64,000 nt of DNA from Candidatus Limiplasma pullicola (GCA_018710985.1 DVIV01000044.1:62001-126000); one strand, 5' to 3'; shown: positions 15,666-29,104, numbered from the stretch's first letter. Made by a program: numbers and translations. Notes: generated by a model not told the origin, from the sequence alone.

Positions 15666-17765
15666 TCAGCGCGGGGCCTTGGGCGTAAAGCCCACCGTGC
15701 CCTCGTGATAGTGCAGCGTGCCCGTGGAGCCGCGCAGGTCCCCGTCCGGAGCCTTGAGCAGCGCGGTCACGATTTTGGCGTTCAGCTCCGGGCCGCCTGC
15801 GCCCGATACAGCGTTTTTCCACAGGGTGAAGCGGCAGCCCTCGCGCCAGCGCGAGCAGCCGAAAGCCTTCGTATTCTCCACCACCCGGCCCTTGCCGCAT
15901 ACCGGGCACGAAACGTCCAGCGATTTGGCCGGCGCGCGCTTTCGGCCTTTGCCCCGGCGCTCCTCCCTCTCAAAGGCCACCTCCGGCGCGGACTTTGCCG
16001 CATAGTCCGTCAGAAATGCTGCCAGGCGGCGGATGCCCGCCATGAAGCGGTCGCAGTCGCCCCCGCCCTGCGCGATGTCCTCCAGCGCCTGCTCCCAGCG
16101 CCCTGTCGTCTCCGGCGAGGCGATCTCCGGCGGCACGGCCTCCATCAGCCGCACGCCCTTCTCCGTGGCCAGAATCTGCCGTCCCTTGCGCCGCGCGTAA
16201 CCCACGTCGATGAGCCGCTCGATGATGGCGGCGCGCGTGGCGGGCGTGCCCAAAGAGCAGCCCTTCATCTGCTCGCGCAAGGCCTCGTCCTCGATGGCGC
16301 GGCCCGCGTGCTCCATCTGGGCCAGGAGCGAGGCGTCGGTGTGCTCCTTGGGCGGCTTGGTCTTGTCGCTTTTGACGCGCGCGCCCCTGGCCGTGCGCGC
16401 ATCGCCCTCATGCAGCTGCGGCAGGGGCGCATCCTCCTGCTGCTCGCGCTTGAAATCGCGGTACACGGCGCGAAAGCCCTCCTCCAGCACCGTCGTGCCG
16501 GTGGACGCAAATTGCTCGCCCTCGCTTTCCGTCACCACGCGCACGGCCTGATAGCGGTACGGCGGATAAAACGCCGCGATCAGCCTGCGGGCGATCAGGT
16601 CGAACAGCCTGGCCTCGTCCGGGGAAAGCGCCTGCGGGTCGGCCCGGCGGCCCGTGGGAATGATGGCGTGATGATCGGTCAGCTTCGTATCGTCAAAAAC
16701 GCGTTTAAGGCGGGGAATCGGCCCCGCCAGCAGGGGCGCGCGGAGCGCTGCATAGCCTTCCGGCAGGTTTTTGAGCGCCTTTTCCACCGAGCCGCCCATG
16801 TCGTGGGACAGGTATCGGCTGTCGGTGCGCGGATAGGTGATGAGCTTACGCTTTTCATAGAGGCTTTGCGCGGTCTTGAGCGTGCGCTCCGCCGAAAAGC
16901 CCAGCTGACCGCTGGCCTCGCGCTGCAAAGTGGTCAGGTCGTAGAGCTGGGGCGCGAGCTCGCGCTTTTCCTCGGCCTTCACGCTCATCACCCGCGCGGG
17001 CTTGCCCCGCACCTTGTCCGCGATGGCACGGGCCGCCGCCTCGCTGGGGATGCGCCTGCCGTCCTCGCGCGAGGGATCAAACCACACGCCCTGATACTCC
17101 CCGAAATCCGCCTGCACGGTCCAGTATGGCTGGGGCACAAAGCGGTCGATCTCCAGCCGGCGGCTGACCAGCATGGCCAGCGTGGGCGTCTGCACCCGGC
17201 CCACGGAGAGCAGCGCTCCGTAGCGCAGCGTAAAGGCGCGGCTGGCGTTCATGCCCACCAGCCAGTCGGCCTCGGAGCGGCAGCGCGCGCTCCGGTACAG
17301 CGCGTCGTAGCGGCTTCCCGGCCTCAGCGCGGCAAAGCCCGCCCGGATGGCCTCGTCCGTCATGGAGGAAATCCACAGGCGTTCCACGGGCTTTTGGCAG
17401 CCCGCCATTTCATAGATGTAGCGGAAGATCAGCTCGCCCTCGCGTCCGGAGTCCGTCGCGCAGATAATGGAGCGAATCTCGCGGCTGTTCATGAGCTTTT
17501 TGACCACGGCAAACTGTGCGCGCGTCTTGGGCAGCACCTTGAGCTGCATCCGCTCGGGCAAAATGGGCAGGTCCTCCGCGCGCCAGCGCTTGTAGCGTGC
17601 ATCCAGCTCCTCCGGCTCCTTGAGCGCCACCAGATGCCCGATGGCCCACGTGACCACGTACCCTCCGCCCGTCAGGCGCCCTTCCCCGCGCGCGGACGCA
17701 CCCAGCACCCGCGCAATGTCCCGCGCCACGGAGGGCTTTTCCGCCACCACAAGGATCTCGTCCAC
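15666..17765 (-). CDS. topB: DNA topoisomerase III (type IA)
   Basis: A 699-residue type IA topoisomerase. An N-terminal Toprim domain (VVAEKPSVARDIARVLGA, then ATDSGREGELIFRYIYE with the acidic metal site) is followed by the toroidal domains. The active-site Tyr lies in LITYPRTDSRYLSHD near residue 310. C-terminally CPVCGKGRVV and a GCSRW element form a zinc-ribbon-like repeat, with a further tail ending TVGFTPKAPR. TopB relaxes and decatenates DNA through a 5'-phosphotyrosyl break. The start is GTG with GAGGAGG 8 nt upstream. A chromosomal copy rather than a plasmid one is suggested by its housekeeping neighbours. Confidence 0.93.
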   Translation of the reverse strand: MDEILVVAEKPSVARDIARVLGASARGEGRLTGGGYVVTWAIGHLVALKEPEELDARYKRWRAEDLPILPERMQLKVLPKTRAQFAVVKKLMNSREIRSIICATDSGREGELIFRYIYEMAGCQKPVERLWISSMTDEAIRAGFAALRPGSRYDALYRSARCRSEADWLVGMNASRAFTLRYGALLSVGRVQTPTLAMLVSRRLEIDRFVPQPYWTVQADFGEYQGVWFDPSREDGRRIPSEAAARAIADKVRGKPARVMSVKAEEKRELAPQLYDLTTLQREASGQLGFSAERTLKTAQSLYEKRKLITYPRTDSRYLSHDMGGSVEKALKNLPEGYAALRAPLLAGPIPRLKRVFDDTKLTDHHAIIPTGRRADPQALSPDEARLFDLIARRLIAAFYPPYRYQAVRVVTESEGEQFASTGTTVLEEGFRAVYRDFKREQQEDAPLPQLHEGDARTARGARVKSDKTKPPKEHTDASLLAQMEHAGRAIEDEALREQMKGCSLGTPATRAAIIERLIDVGYARRKGRQILATEKGVRLMEAVPPEIASPETTGRWEQALEDIAQGGGDCDRFMAGIRRLAAFLTDYAAKSAPEVAFEREERRGKGRKRAPAKSLDVSCPVCGKGRVVENTKAFGCSRWREGCRFTLWKNAVSGAGGPELNAKIVTALLKAPDGDLRGSTGTLHYHEGTVGFTPKAPR

Positions 17766-17778
17766 CGGCCGCGCCTCC

Positions 17779-18387
17779 TCAGGGACGCACGCTGGGCGGC
17801 GCCTCCAGCAGGCGGCAAATTCCGTTTTCCACCGTCATGACGCGCACGCCTCCGTGCGGCAGGAGGTTTTGCCAGAAATCCGCCATCGGCGTACCCAGCA
17901 GCTCGCGGAAGATGGCGCACAGCAGCGCGCCGTGCGCCGATACCAGCACCGTATGATACTGCCCTTCCAGGGGCAGCAGGCGGCAGTTGAGAAATACGCG
18001 TGCGCGCAGGCACAGCGCCTCAAAACTCTCCCCGCCCTCCGGTGGCTGGTAGTTCTGCGGGGCCCGGCCATAGTTGTACATGGGGTCCTGCGGGTCAACA
18101 TAGGCGGCGGTCTGATTGCGGCCCTCCGCCACGCCATATCCCTGTTCGATGAGCAGCGGTTCGTCCATGATGGGCGTGCCCTCGCCTCCCAGCGCCAGCC
18201 GCGCCGTCTCCCGCGCACGGTCCAGCGGGCTGGTCAGGCACAGATCAATGGCCGGCAGCCGGCCCGCCGCCTCGCGTGCCTGCCGGCGTCCCTCATCGTT
18301 GAGCGGCACGTTGACATGCCCCTGCATGCGCTTTTCGGCGTTCCATGCCGTTTGTCCATGGCGCAGAAAATAAACCGTCATTCCCAT
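17779..18387 (-). CDS. Histidine phosphatase family protein
   Basis: A 202-residue branch-1 histidine phosphatase. FLRHGQTAWN carries the catalytic His of the RHG motif, LTSPLDRARETA the second Arg, and SAHGALLCAIFR the second catalytic His. The substrate could be a phosphosugar, phosphoglycerate or a cobalamin intermediate; no neighbour decides. The start is uncertain by a few codons: this ATG, a GTG two codons upstream or an ATG two codons downstream all fall near GGGAGAGA. It is first in the minus-strand unit with topB and the SGNH hydrolase. Confidence 0.87.
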   Translation of the reverse strand: MGMTVYFLRHGQTAWNAEKRMQGHVNVPLNDEGRRQAREAAGRLPAIDLCLTSPLDRARETARLALGGEGTPIMDEPLLIEQGYGVAEGRNQTAAYVDPQDPMYNYGRAPQNYQPPEGGESFEALCLRARVFLNCRLLPLEGQYHTVLVSAHGALLCAIFRELLGTPMADFWQNLLPHGGVRVMTVENGICRLLEAPPSVRP

Positions 18388-18485
18388 AGGCACATTCTCT
18401 CCCGTATCAATCGTTGCGACAAATCCGGGTAAAAAGGTTCGCGGCAGCGCCCCTTTTTTCCTGCGAATGAGACAAAAAAGCGCTC

Positions 18486-19805
18486 CTACGCGCCAAACCA
18501 CGCCCGCACCCTCGCGCCGCCCTCATGGCCATTGGCGATCTCCAGCCCGCCGCCGCAGGCCTCGCACAGCACCCGGCAGATGTTCAGCCCCAGCCCCAGG
18601 TGGCCCTGCGCATCTGGGCCGTCGCCCCGGTAGAAGGGTTCGGCGGCTCGGCGGAGCCCCTCCGGCGTAAAGCCGGGCCCGTCGTCCTTGACGGACAGGA
18701 CCAGCCTGTTTCCATCCCATTCCACCGTGGCTTCCACGCGCGCAGCGGCAAAGCGGGCGGCGTTGGACACCAAGTTCTCAAACACCTGCATCACCCGCTC
18801 CGCGTCCAGCGCCGCCCCGCCCTCTCCGGGTGCGTCCAGCACGGTCTGCCTGCCCGCGAGCAAAATATCCATCTCGCTTTCCATCTGGGCGCGCAGGTCG
18901 GAAAAGCGCACCCAGGCGCGCCGGACCGGCTGGTCCTCCAGCCGCTGCAGGCTGCTCATGGCCTGCACGTAGTCCTCCAGCCGGCGCACCTGCGCCTCCA
19001 TCACGTCCACCTCCTGCGCCATATCCGCAGGGGTTGTGCCCTCCGCCAGGTCGCGCCTGAGCATGCCCGTATAGCCGCTGAGCACCGTAAGCGGCGTGCG
19101 CAGATCGTGCGCAAAGGCAGCGTTGAGGCGTTTGCGTTCCTCCATCTGCCGCCACATCACGCGGTTGTTTTCCCAAAGCGCCCGCCGCATCTCCTCAAAG
19201 GAGGCGCACAGCGCGCCCATCTCGTCCCGCCGGTCCCAGTGGATGGCAAAGTCCAGGTCCTTTTCCGCGATCTTGCGCGAAGCCATGTCCAGCAGCGCGA
19301 TGGGGCCCTTGAGCTTGCGGCGGTAGAAAAGCGCCGCGCACAGCGCCGCCCCGCCTCCATAGCAGATGGGGAAACACAGGATGGAGGCCACCGTGAGCAG
19401 CACGCTTACGGTGCGCTGCTGCTCGTCCATCAGCGGCACCACGGCGATGAGATTTGGCTCCTCCTCGTCCCCGGCCACTTCGCCCATGTAGCCCAAGGTC
19501 ACGCGCGCGGTCACGCCGTCGCCCTCGGCCAGCGCCACTTCCGCGCCCCCCGCGTTGAAGATGCGGTAGTGCACGCCATCCTCGTCGGACCACATCTCAT
19601 AGCTGCCGCCCGCAGGGATTTCGTATTCCTGATACCCCTCCCAGTACTCCCTGGCATAGCTGTGCATGCGCAGGTTTTCCAGGCCGGTGATGCACAGCGC
19701 ACACACCAGCGTCGCAAGCCCAAACGCCACCAGCGTATACGCCCAGAAGGCCGGCCGCAGCGACCAGTCCCGGAATTTTTTCCGTCCCTGTCTCACTCGA
19801 CCCAT
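18486..19805 (-). CDS. Two-component sensor histidine kinase
   Basis: A 439-residue membrane kinase. TM1 is about residues 20-42, an extracytoplasmic sensor of roughly 90 residues is rich in Asp/Glu, TM2 is about 134-157, then HAMP, HisKA with AFAHDLRTPLTVLSGY (phospho-His near 233) and HATPase_c with NLVSNAARFA (N box), VKDDGPGF (G1) and GLGLNICRVL (G2). The ATG lies inside the last codons of the response-regulator gene (13-base overlap), so translation is coupled. A short GCGC hairpin followed by six Ts just past the stop may end the transcript. The signal is unknown. Confidence 0.93.
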   Translation of the reverse strand: MGRVRQGRKKFRDWSLRPAFWAYTLVAFGLATLVCALCITGLENLRMHSYAREYWEGYQEYEIPAGGSYEMWSDEDGVHYRIFNAGGAEVALAEGDGVTARVTLGYMGEVAGDEEEPNLIAVVPLMDEQQRTVSVLLTVASILCFPICYGGGAALCAALFYRRKLKGPIALLDMASRKIAEKDLDFAIHWDRRDEMGALCASFEEMRRALWENNRVMWRQMEERKRLNAAFAHDLRTPLTVLSGYTGMLRRDLAEGTTPADMAQEVDVMEAQVRRLEDYVQAMSSLQRLEDQPVRRAWVRFSDLRAQMESEMDILLAGRQTVLDAPGEGGAALDAERVMQVFENLVSNAARFAAARVEATVEWDGNRLVLSVKDDGPGFTPEGLRRAAEPFYRGDGPDAQGHLGLGLNICRVLCEACGGGLEIANGHEGGARVRAWFGA

Positions 19806-20464
19806 TTGTAGCCGCACCCCCACACGGTCTGGATATAGGGTCTGGCCCCGGCGGCGGCCAGACCCGCCCGGATGCGGCGCACGCGTTCGGCCACCAGCGA
19901 GGCGTCGCCGGTTCCGTCCAGTCCCCACACCCGTTCATAGATGCGTTCTTTGTCAAAGACCTGGCCGGGGTTCTGGCTGAGGAGCTCGATGATGTCAAAT
20001 TCCTTTTTGGCAAAGGCGAGCGGCTTTCCCTCAAAGGTGACGGTGCGGTCCGTGTAGTTGATGGCCAGCCCGCCGTCCATGCGCACCACGGCGGCGCGGG
20101 CGCGCCGGGTTTCCCGCCGCAGGTGCGCGGCCACGCGCGCCCCCAGCTCGTCGATGGAAAAGGGCTTGAGCACATAATCATCCCCGCCCGAGGCAAAACC
20201 CGCGAGCTTGTCGGCATCCTCCACACGCGCAGTCAGAAACAGCACAGGGCAGTCCAGGTGCTCCCTGAGCGCGCGGCATACCGCAAAGCCGTCCATGTCC
20301 GGCAGATTCACGTCTAAAAGCACCATGTCCGGCGCGCTGGACAGCTTTTTGAGCGCCTCCGCGCCGGTGAGCGCCGTGACCGTCTCATAGCCCTCGCGCG
20401 TGAAATAACGCTTGAGCATGGCGGTGATTTCCGGCTCGTCATCCACGATCATCAGACGGGGCAT
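19793..20464 (-). CDS. OmpR/PhoB-family response regulator
   Basis: A 223-residue protein. The receiver domain has MIVDDEPEIT (acidic pair), LLDVNLPDMDG (phospho-Asp about residue 52), FLTARVEDADK and YVLKPFSIDEL (Lys). The C-terminal winged helix has LAFAKKEFDIIELLSQNPGQ and ends VWGCGYKWVE. GGGAGGAAAG precedes the ATG. It lies between the TVP38-like membrane protein (26-base overlap) and the sensor kinase (13-base overlap), so all three are one transcript. Confidence 0.95.
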   Translation of the reverse strand: MPRLMIVDDEPEITAMLKRYFTREGYETVTALTGAEALKKLSSAPDMVLLDVNLPDMDGFAVCRALREHLDCPVLFLTARVEDADKLAGFASGGDDYVLKPFSIDELGARVAAHLRRETRRARAAVVRMDGGLAINYTDRTVTFEGKPLAFAKKEFDIIELLSQNPGQVFDKERIYERVWGLDGTGDASLVAERVRRIRAGLAAAGARPYIQTVWGCGYKWVE

Positions 20465-21176
20465 GCTTCTTTCCTCCCTTTCCGTTCATGCGGCGGTATA
20501 CCACAAGGCCCGCCCCGCACAATAGGAGCGTAACGCCAAATACCAGCGCGGCAAGGCCATAGCTCCCCGCGCCCAGCGCGTCGCCCCCGATGGTGGAGGT
20601 GATGACCGAAGGGATGCGCCCCACCACGGAAAGGGCCAGCCACCGGCCCAGCCGCATATGCGTCAGCCCCGCACAGTAGGTGAGCAGGTCCTTGGGCGTG
20701 CCGGGGAACAAAAACACAACGAACAGCCACCTCTCCAGTCTGCGGCCGTTTTTCAGAAGCGGCAGGGCGTCGATCTTCTCCGCGGGAAAGAACGCCTCCA
20801 CCGCGCGGCGACCAAAGCGGCGCACCGCCAGGAACACCGCCGCACCGCCAATCAGCGCGCCCAGCAGGCAAAGCGCCGTGCCCTCCACCGCGCCGAAGGC
20901 ATACCCCGCTGCGATCTCCAGCGGCTCGCCGGGAATCATGGCCGCGATGATCTGCACGGCCATCATGCCCACAAAGGCCAGCCGGCCCCACAATCCCCGC
21001 TCGTCCACCCAGTCACGGAAGCGATCCGGGTCCGACAGGAGGGTGAGCATCGGTTTGCCTGCCATGAGGCAGATTGCCGCCATCGCCAGCACAAAGGCGG
21101 TCAGTCCCGCGGCTGCGATCAGCCGCCTGCGGCGGTTTCCTCCCGCAGGCGACGAATCGTTCTGTTTCCAACGCAT
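20439..21176 (-). CDS. TVP38/TMEM64 (DedA-superfamily) membrane protein
   Basis: A 245-residue multipass protein with five or six hydrophobic segments. The VTT core is visible as MIPGEPLEIAAGYAFGAVEG and FVVFLFPGTPKDLLTYCAGL, the two re-entrant Pro/Gly/acidic motifs of the SNARE-associated family. Bacterial members are linked to lipid scrambling or undecaprenyl phosphate and membrane stress. Two closely spaced ATGs exist; this one keeps a GGGGG site at 6 nt. It precedes and overlaps a two-component pair, so it may be part of the same envelope response. Confidence 0.85.
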   Translation of the reverse strand: MRWKQNDSSPAGGNRRRRLIAAAGLTAFVLAMAAICLMAGKPMLTLLSDPDRFRDWVDERGLWGRLAFVGMMAVQIIAAMIPGEPLEIAAGYAFGAVEGTALCLLGALIGGAAVFLAVRRFGRRAVEAFFPAEKIDALPLLKNGRRLERWLFVVFLFPGTPKDLLTYCAGLTHMRLGRWLALSVVGRIPSVITSTIGGDALGAGSYGLAALVFGVTLLLCGAGLVVYRRMNGKGGKKHAPSDDRG

Positions 21177-21202
21177 CTGCATCCCCCGCTTATGAAAAAA
21201 AT

Positions 21203-21230
21203 CACGGGCGGCTCTTTCCCACAGCCCGTG
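21203..21230 (-). terminator. Terminator-like hairpin in the leader of the TVP38 operon
   Basis: CACGGGC (21203-21209) pairs with GCCCGTG (21224-21230); on the minus strand a run of seven Ts follows. It lies only 27-54 nt before the TVP38 start, leaving no room for a promoter after it. It is either a second terminator for the peptidase gene or an attenuator read from an upstream promoter. Confidence 0.6.
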
Positions 21231-21311
21231 AAGCCAGCATACCGGAGGATATTCTATTTTTTCTCTACTTTAGGGAGGAGCGTTCCGCTCCAGAGTCCGG
21301 CGAAAGCGAAA

Positions 21312-21337
21312 GCCCCGGCCGCACAGACGGCCGGGGC
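21312..21337 (-). terminator. Terminator of the M13 peptidase gene
   Basis: GCCCCGGCC (21312-21320) pairs perfectly with GGCCGGGGC (21329-21337), 8-nt loop; TTTCGCTTTCG follows on the minus strand, 9 nt past the stop. Confidence 0.75.
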
Positions 21338-21345
21338 GGAATACC

Positions 21346-23322
21346 TTACCAGATGGACACGCGGTCCTCGGGCGCGCGGTACATGCCGTCGCCCTCCTCG
21401 ATACCAAAGGTGGTGAAGAAATCATTGAGGTTCTGCAGCTGGATATTGGCGCGCAGCTTGGAGGGCGCGTGCACGTCCATGGTCAGGTTCAGATTCATAT
21501 AGGCTTCGGTGGCCTTGTTGCGCCACGCCCTGGCCCAGCTGGTGAAGAAGGCCTCCAGGTCTGGCTCGTCCTCGGTCTGCTTGAGCGCCTCCAGCGCGCA
21601 GGACAGGCCGCCCGCATCGGCTACATTTTCCGTCACGGTCAGGGTGCCGTTGACCGTTCCACCCGCAAAGGGCAGGCCGTCAAATTCTTCGATCATCGCC
21701 TGGGACAGCTCTTCAAACTTCGCCAGGTCCTCCTTGGTCCACCAGTTGGCCAGCGAACCGTTTTCGTCAAACTTGGAGCCGTTGGGATCGAAAGCGTGGG
21801 AAATTTCATGCGCGATGACCGCGCCAATGGCGCCGTAGTTGGCGGAAGCGGACTGCTCCAGGCTGTAGAACGGCTCCTGAAGGATGGCGGCGGGGAAGTT
21901 GATGCTGTTGTTGGTGAGCGTGTACATGGCATTGACCGTGTTCGCGCTCAGGGGCCATTCGCTGCGGTCCACAGGCTGTCCGCAGAGGCCGAGGACATAC
22001 TCCGCCGACGCACGGGTATACGCCATCATGTTATCTACCAGCGTGCCGCCCTCGGAGGCGGGCACCGTCTTGAGCAGCGCGTACATGGGCCTTGCCTCAT
22101 CCGGGTATCCCACATGGATGCTCATGTGGTCCAGCTTGCGGATGGCCATCTCGCGGGTCTCGTCGCTAAGCCACTCGTTCTCGGTCAGGCGCTGCCTGTA
22201 GACATCCACTATCTGCTCCACCATGGCCTGCACGTCCTGGCGCGCTTCCTCGCCGAAATAGGTCTTGCCGTAATAGATGCCCACAACCTCGCTAAACACG
22301 CCCATCGCCACGTTATAGGCGGCCTCCTCCGCGCCGGTCGGCTCAGCGGCGCCGCTGAGCGCGAGGCTGAAGGCGGCGGCCTGCACGCGGAAGTCATCGC
22401 TGAGGTAGGGGGCGACGGCGTTGACCATCGCCACCAGCATCCAGCTCTTCATCTGGGGGAAGGTCTCGTCGCTGACCAGTTCATCCAGGGCCTCAAAATA
22501 GGCGGGGTCGGTCACGATGACGGTTTCGGGAACCTCTTTCATCAGGTCTCCCAGCAGGGCGGTCAGGTCAAAATTCTCCACCTGCTCGTCCAGCTGCGCA
22601 AGAGGCTGCGGGTTATAGCTGACGGTGGCGTCGCTTCTCTCCTCGGCGGTACGGCTGTAGGCCGCTAGACTTTCGTCAAAGGCCAGCGCCTGGGATACGA
22701 TCTCCGCGGCCTCCTCCTCGGTCTTGCCCGCCATCACCAGCAGGTTCTTGGACATCTGGCCGTAAACGCCCTGCAGCGTGGTGCGGGTGGCATCATCGAG
22801 ATAATAGTCCTTAACCGACAGGAAGAGCGCGCAGGGCCCCATATACAGCGCGTTGACGGAGGCATCGGCCATATCCGCCATCACTGTCACGCCAAAGGGC
22901 AGAGGCATGCCCGCCATCATCAGGTCTGCCAGGTTTTCCCGCAGCGCGTCCATACCGTCCAGCGCTTCGATCCTCTCAAGGTACGGCTTGAGCGGCTCCG
23001 CGCCCAGGGCATTGCGGGTTTCATAGTCCGCCGCCAGCCGGTAGAGCTCGATGAAGTCTGTCAGTTCTTCCGGCACAGCCTTCTCGCCGTCGAGCATGGC
23101 CTGGAAGTCCGCCTTGAGCACCTCCTGGACCTGGTCCCCCAGTTCGGAAAAGACGCTCACTTCCGGAGCGTCCGAGGGAATTTCCGTCTGCTCCAGCCAT
23201 TCGGCGTTCACCACCGCATAAAAGTCATCCTTCAAGCCGGGCGTCTCCTCCGCCAGGCAGACGGAAACGGCCATCATCAGCGCCATGACAAGGCACAGCA
23301 CATTTCTTGCACGCATGATCAT
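21346..23322 (-). CDS. Secreted M13-family (neprilysin/PepO-like) metallopeptidase
   Basis: About 658 residues. A signal peptide (basic MRARN, hydrophobic LCLVMALMMAVSVCLA, cleavage before EETP) is followed by the M13 N-terminal domain and the catalytic domain. The zinc motif HEISHAFD is near residue 505 and ENVADAGG, with the third ligand Glu, near 563. The substrate-binding NAMYTLTNNSINFPAAIL element precedes them. M13 enzymes are endopeptidases for small peptides; bacterial copies are either cytosolic PepO or exported, and this one is exported. The family usually ends in a CxxW motif; here the end is RVSIW, without the Cys, so the terminal disulfide is missing. I chose the ATG after the AGGAAG site rather than one 10 codons upstream. 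Confidence 0.92.
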   Translation of the reverse strand: MIMRARNVLCLVMALMMAVSVCLAEETPGLKDDFYAVVNAEWLEQTEIPSDAPEVSVFSELGDQVQEVLKADFQAMLDGEKAVPEELTDFIELYRLAADYETRNALGAEPLKPYLERIEALDGMDALRENLADLMMAGMPLPFGVTVMADMADASVNALYMGPCALFLSVKDYYLDDATRTTLQGVYGQMSKNLLVMAGKTEEEAAEIVSQALAFDESLAAYSRTAEERSDATVSYNPQPLAQLDEQVENFDLTALLGDLMKEVPETVIVTDPAYFEALDELVSDETFPQMKSWMLVAMVNAVAPYLSDDFRVQAAAFSLALSGAAEPTGAEEAAYNVAMGVFSEVVGIYYGKTYFGEEARQDVQAMVEQIVDVYRQRLTENEWLSDETREMAIRKLDHMSIHVGYPDEARPMYALLKTVPASEGGTLVDNMMAYTRASAEYVLGLCGQPVDRSEWPLSANTVNAMYTLTNNSINFPAAILQEPFYSLEQSASANYGAIGAVIAHEISHAFDPNGSKFDENGSLANWWTKEDLAKFEELSQAMIEEFDGLPFAGGTVNGTLTVTENVADAGGLSCALEALKQTEDEPDLEAFFTSWARAWRNKATEAYMNLNLTMDVHAPSKLRANIQLQNLNDFFTTFGIEEGDGMYRAPEDRVSIW

Positions 23323-23382
23323 CCTGCTATCCACTTCCTTCGCTTCCATCATTCCACGCCCAATTGGGCCGATTCACGGGGT

Positions 23383-23411
23383 ATTATAGCACTCCGCCCC
23401 ATATGCGTCAA
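23383..23411 (-). promoter_or_regulatory. Promoter of the M13 peptidase gene
   Basis: TTGACG (complement of 23406-23411), 17-nt spacer, TATAAT (complement of 23383-23388). Confidence 0.78.
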
Positions 23412-23453
23412 GGGGTTTGCGTCCAGCCCCTCCCCTGGCAAACATGAAAAAAA

Positions 23454-23475
23454 GCGCCGCATATTTCTGCGGCGC
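23454..23475 (-). terminator. Terminator of the tRNA-Arg gene
   Basis: GCGCCGCA (23454-23461) pairs perfectly with TGCGGCGC (23468-23475), 6-nt loop, followed on the minus strand by seven Ts. It begins 5 nt past the tRNA 3' end. Confidence 0.88.
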
Positions 23476-23479
23476 CTGG

Positions 23480-23553
23480 CGCGCCTGGCGGGATTCGAAC
23501 CCACGGCCTGCCGCTTAGGAGGCGGCCGCTCTATCCTGCTGAGCTACAGGCGC
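23480..23553 (-). tRNA. tRNA-Arg (anticodon CCU)
   Basis: A complete cloverleaf on the minus strand. The acceptor stem GCGCCTG pairs with CAGGCGC, the D arm begins GCTC-AGCAGGAT-AGAGC, the anticodon stem GCCGC/GCGGC encloses loop CTCCTAA with anticodon CCT, and the T arm is GTGGG-TTCGAAT-CCCGC. The discriminator base is G and CCA is not encoded. It decodes AGG. It is a single-gene unit with its own promoter and terminator. Confidence 0.96.
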
Positions 23554-23565
23554 ACATCTTAATGG

Positions 23566-23595
23566 ATTATACCAAAACAGGCGGGGCTTTGTAAA
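23566..23595 (-). promoter_or_regulatory. Promoter of tRNA-Arg
   Basis: TTTACA (complement of 23590-23595), 18-nt spacer, TATAAT (complement of 23566-23571) preceded by TGG (extended -10), 12 nt before the mature 5' end. Confidence 0.75.
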
Positions 23596-23675
23596 GGTCC
23601 CCCGGAGGTTTTTCGCCGACTGCGGAGGGGGCGGCGCTTTTCCCGGAATAAAAGCCGTTTCGGCGCTTTTCCCCC

Positions 23676-23704
23676 TTGGCAAGACGCTTGGCTTGCGGTA
23701 TACT
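23676..23704 (+). promoter_or_regulatory. Promoter of the peptidoglycan-binding protein
   Basis: TTGGCA (23676-23681), 17-nt spacer, TATACT (23699-23704), 25 nt before the ATG. Confidence 0.75.
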
Positions 23705-23728
23705 GAAGCAAAGGAAAGGAGGAATGGT

Positions 23729-24292
23729 ATGCGAATGTCCTTTGTGCGTTTTGTCGCGTTTCTGATGGCGCTGATTCTTTGCCTGTCGGTGGTAGCGACC
23801 GCGCTGGCCTATAACACCATCCCCTATGGCGAGGAAAGCCAGGATGTGCGCGATATGCAGTCCAAGCTCAAAAGCAAGGGGTACTACAAGGGCAAGGTGG
23901 ACGGCAAGTTCGGCCCTGAAACGCGGCGCGCCGTGCGCAAATTCCAGGAGGCCATCGGCATCACGGTGGACGGCAAGCCCGGCGACCGCACCCTCACCGC
24001 GCTTTACGAGGGTACCAGCGCCATCAACGGCACCCGTGACCGCGAGCGCATCGACACCTCCAAGCCCAACAACCCCAACACCCTGTACTACGGCTGTGAA
24101 GGCAGCAAGGTCAAGTCCCTGCAGCAGATGCTCAAGAAGGTCGGCTGCTACAAGGGCGCCATCGACGGCGTATACGGGGACCTGACCTATGAGGCGGTCA
24201 AGAAGTACCAGTACCAGAAGGGGCTGCATGCCGACGGCATGGCCGGCAGCAAGACCCTCTCCAGCCTGCGCAAAAACACGCAGAAAAAGTAA
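23729..24292 (+). CDS. Small secreted protein with two peptidoglycan-binding (PG_binding_1) domains
   Basis: A 187-residue protein. The signal peptide is about residues 1-31 (FVRFVAFLMALILCLSVV, cleavage after ALA). Two PG_binding_1 repeats follow: first VRDMQSKLKSKGYYKGKVDG with FGPETRRAVRKFQ (about 38-90), second VKSLQQMLKKVGCYKGAIDG with YGDLTYEAVKKYQ (about 118-170). There is no enzymatic domain, so it may be a wall-binding module or lost its partner. AAGGAGG lies 6 nt before the ATG; two extra upstream codon starts lack a site. It has its own promoter and terminator. Confidence 0.9.
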   Translation: MRMSFVRFVAFLMALILCLSVVATALAYNTIPYGEESQDVRDMQSKLKSKGYYKGKVDGKFGPETRRAVRKFQEAIGITVDGKPGDRTLTALYEGTSAINGTRDRERIDTSKPNNPNTLYYGCEGSKVKSLQQMLKKVGCYKGAIDGVYGDLTYEAVKKYQYQKGLHADGMAGSKTLSSLRKNTQKK

Positions 24293-24300
24293 ACTTTTCC

Positions 24301-24332
24301 GCGCTTCCTGTCCCAAAAGGGACGGGAAGCGC
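24301..24332 (+). terminator. Terminator of the peptidoglycan-binding protein gene
   Basis: GCGCTTCCTGTCCC (24301-24314) pairs with GGGACGGGAAGCGC (24319-24332) with one G.T pair and an AAAA loop, followed by CTTTTCTTTTATAT. Confidence 0.9.
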
Positions 24333-24351
24333 CTTTTCTTTTATATATTAA

Positions 24352-26529
<2,178 letters not shown>

Positions 26530-26572
26530 CGCTTCCTCTTTTTCCATCAGCAGTAAGGAGTGATCCACCCTC

Positions 26573-29104
<2,532 letters not shown>

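Noticed and set aside
15063-17840. A plus-strand open frame of more than 900 codons opposite topB
   Set aside because: It is the antisense shadow of a GC-rich gene: His/Arg/Ala/Gly-rich, no ribosome site, no family motifs, and it spans the boundaries of three real minus-strand genes.
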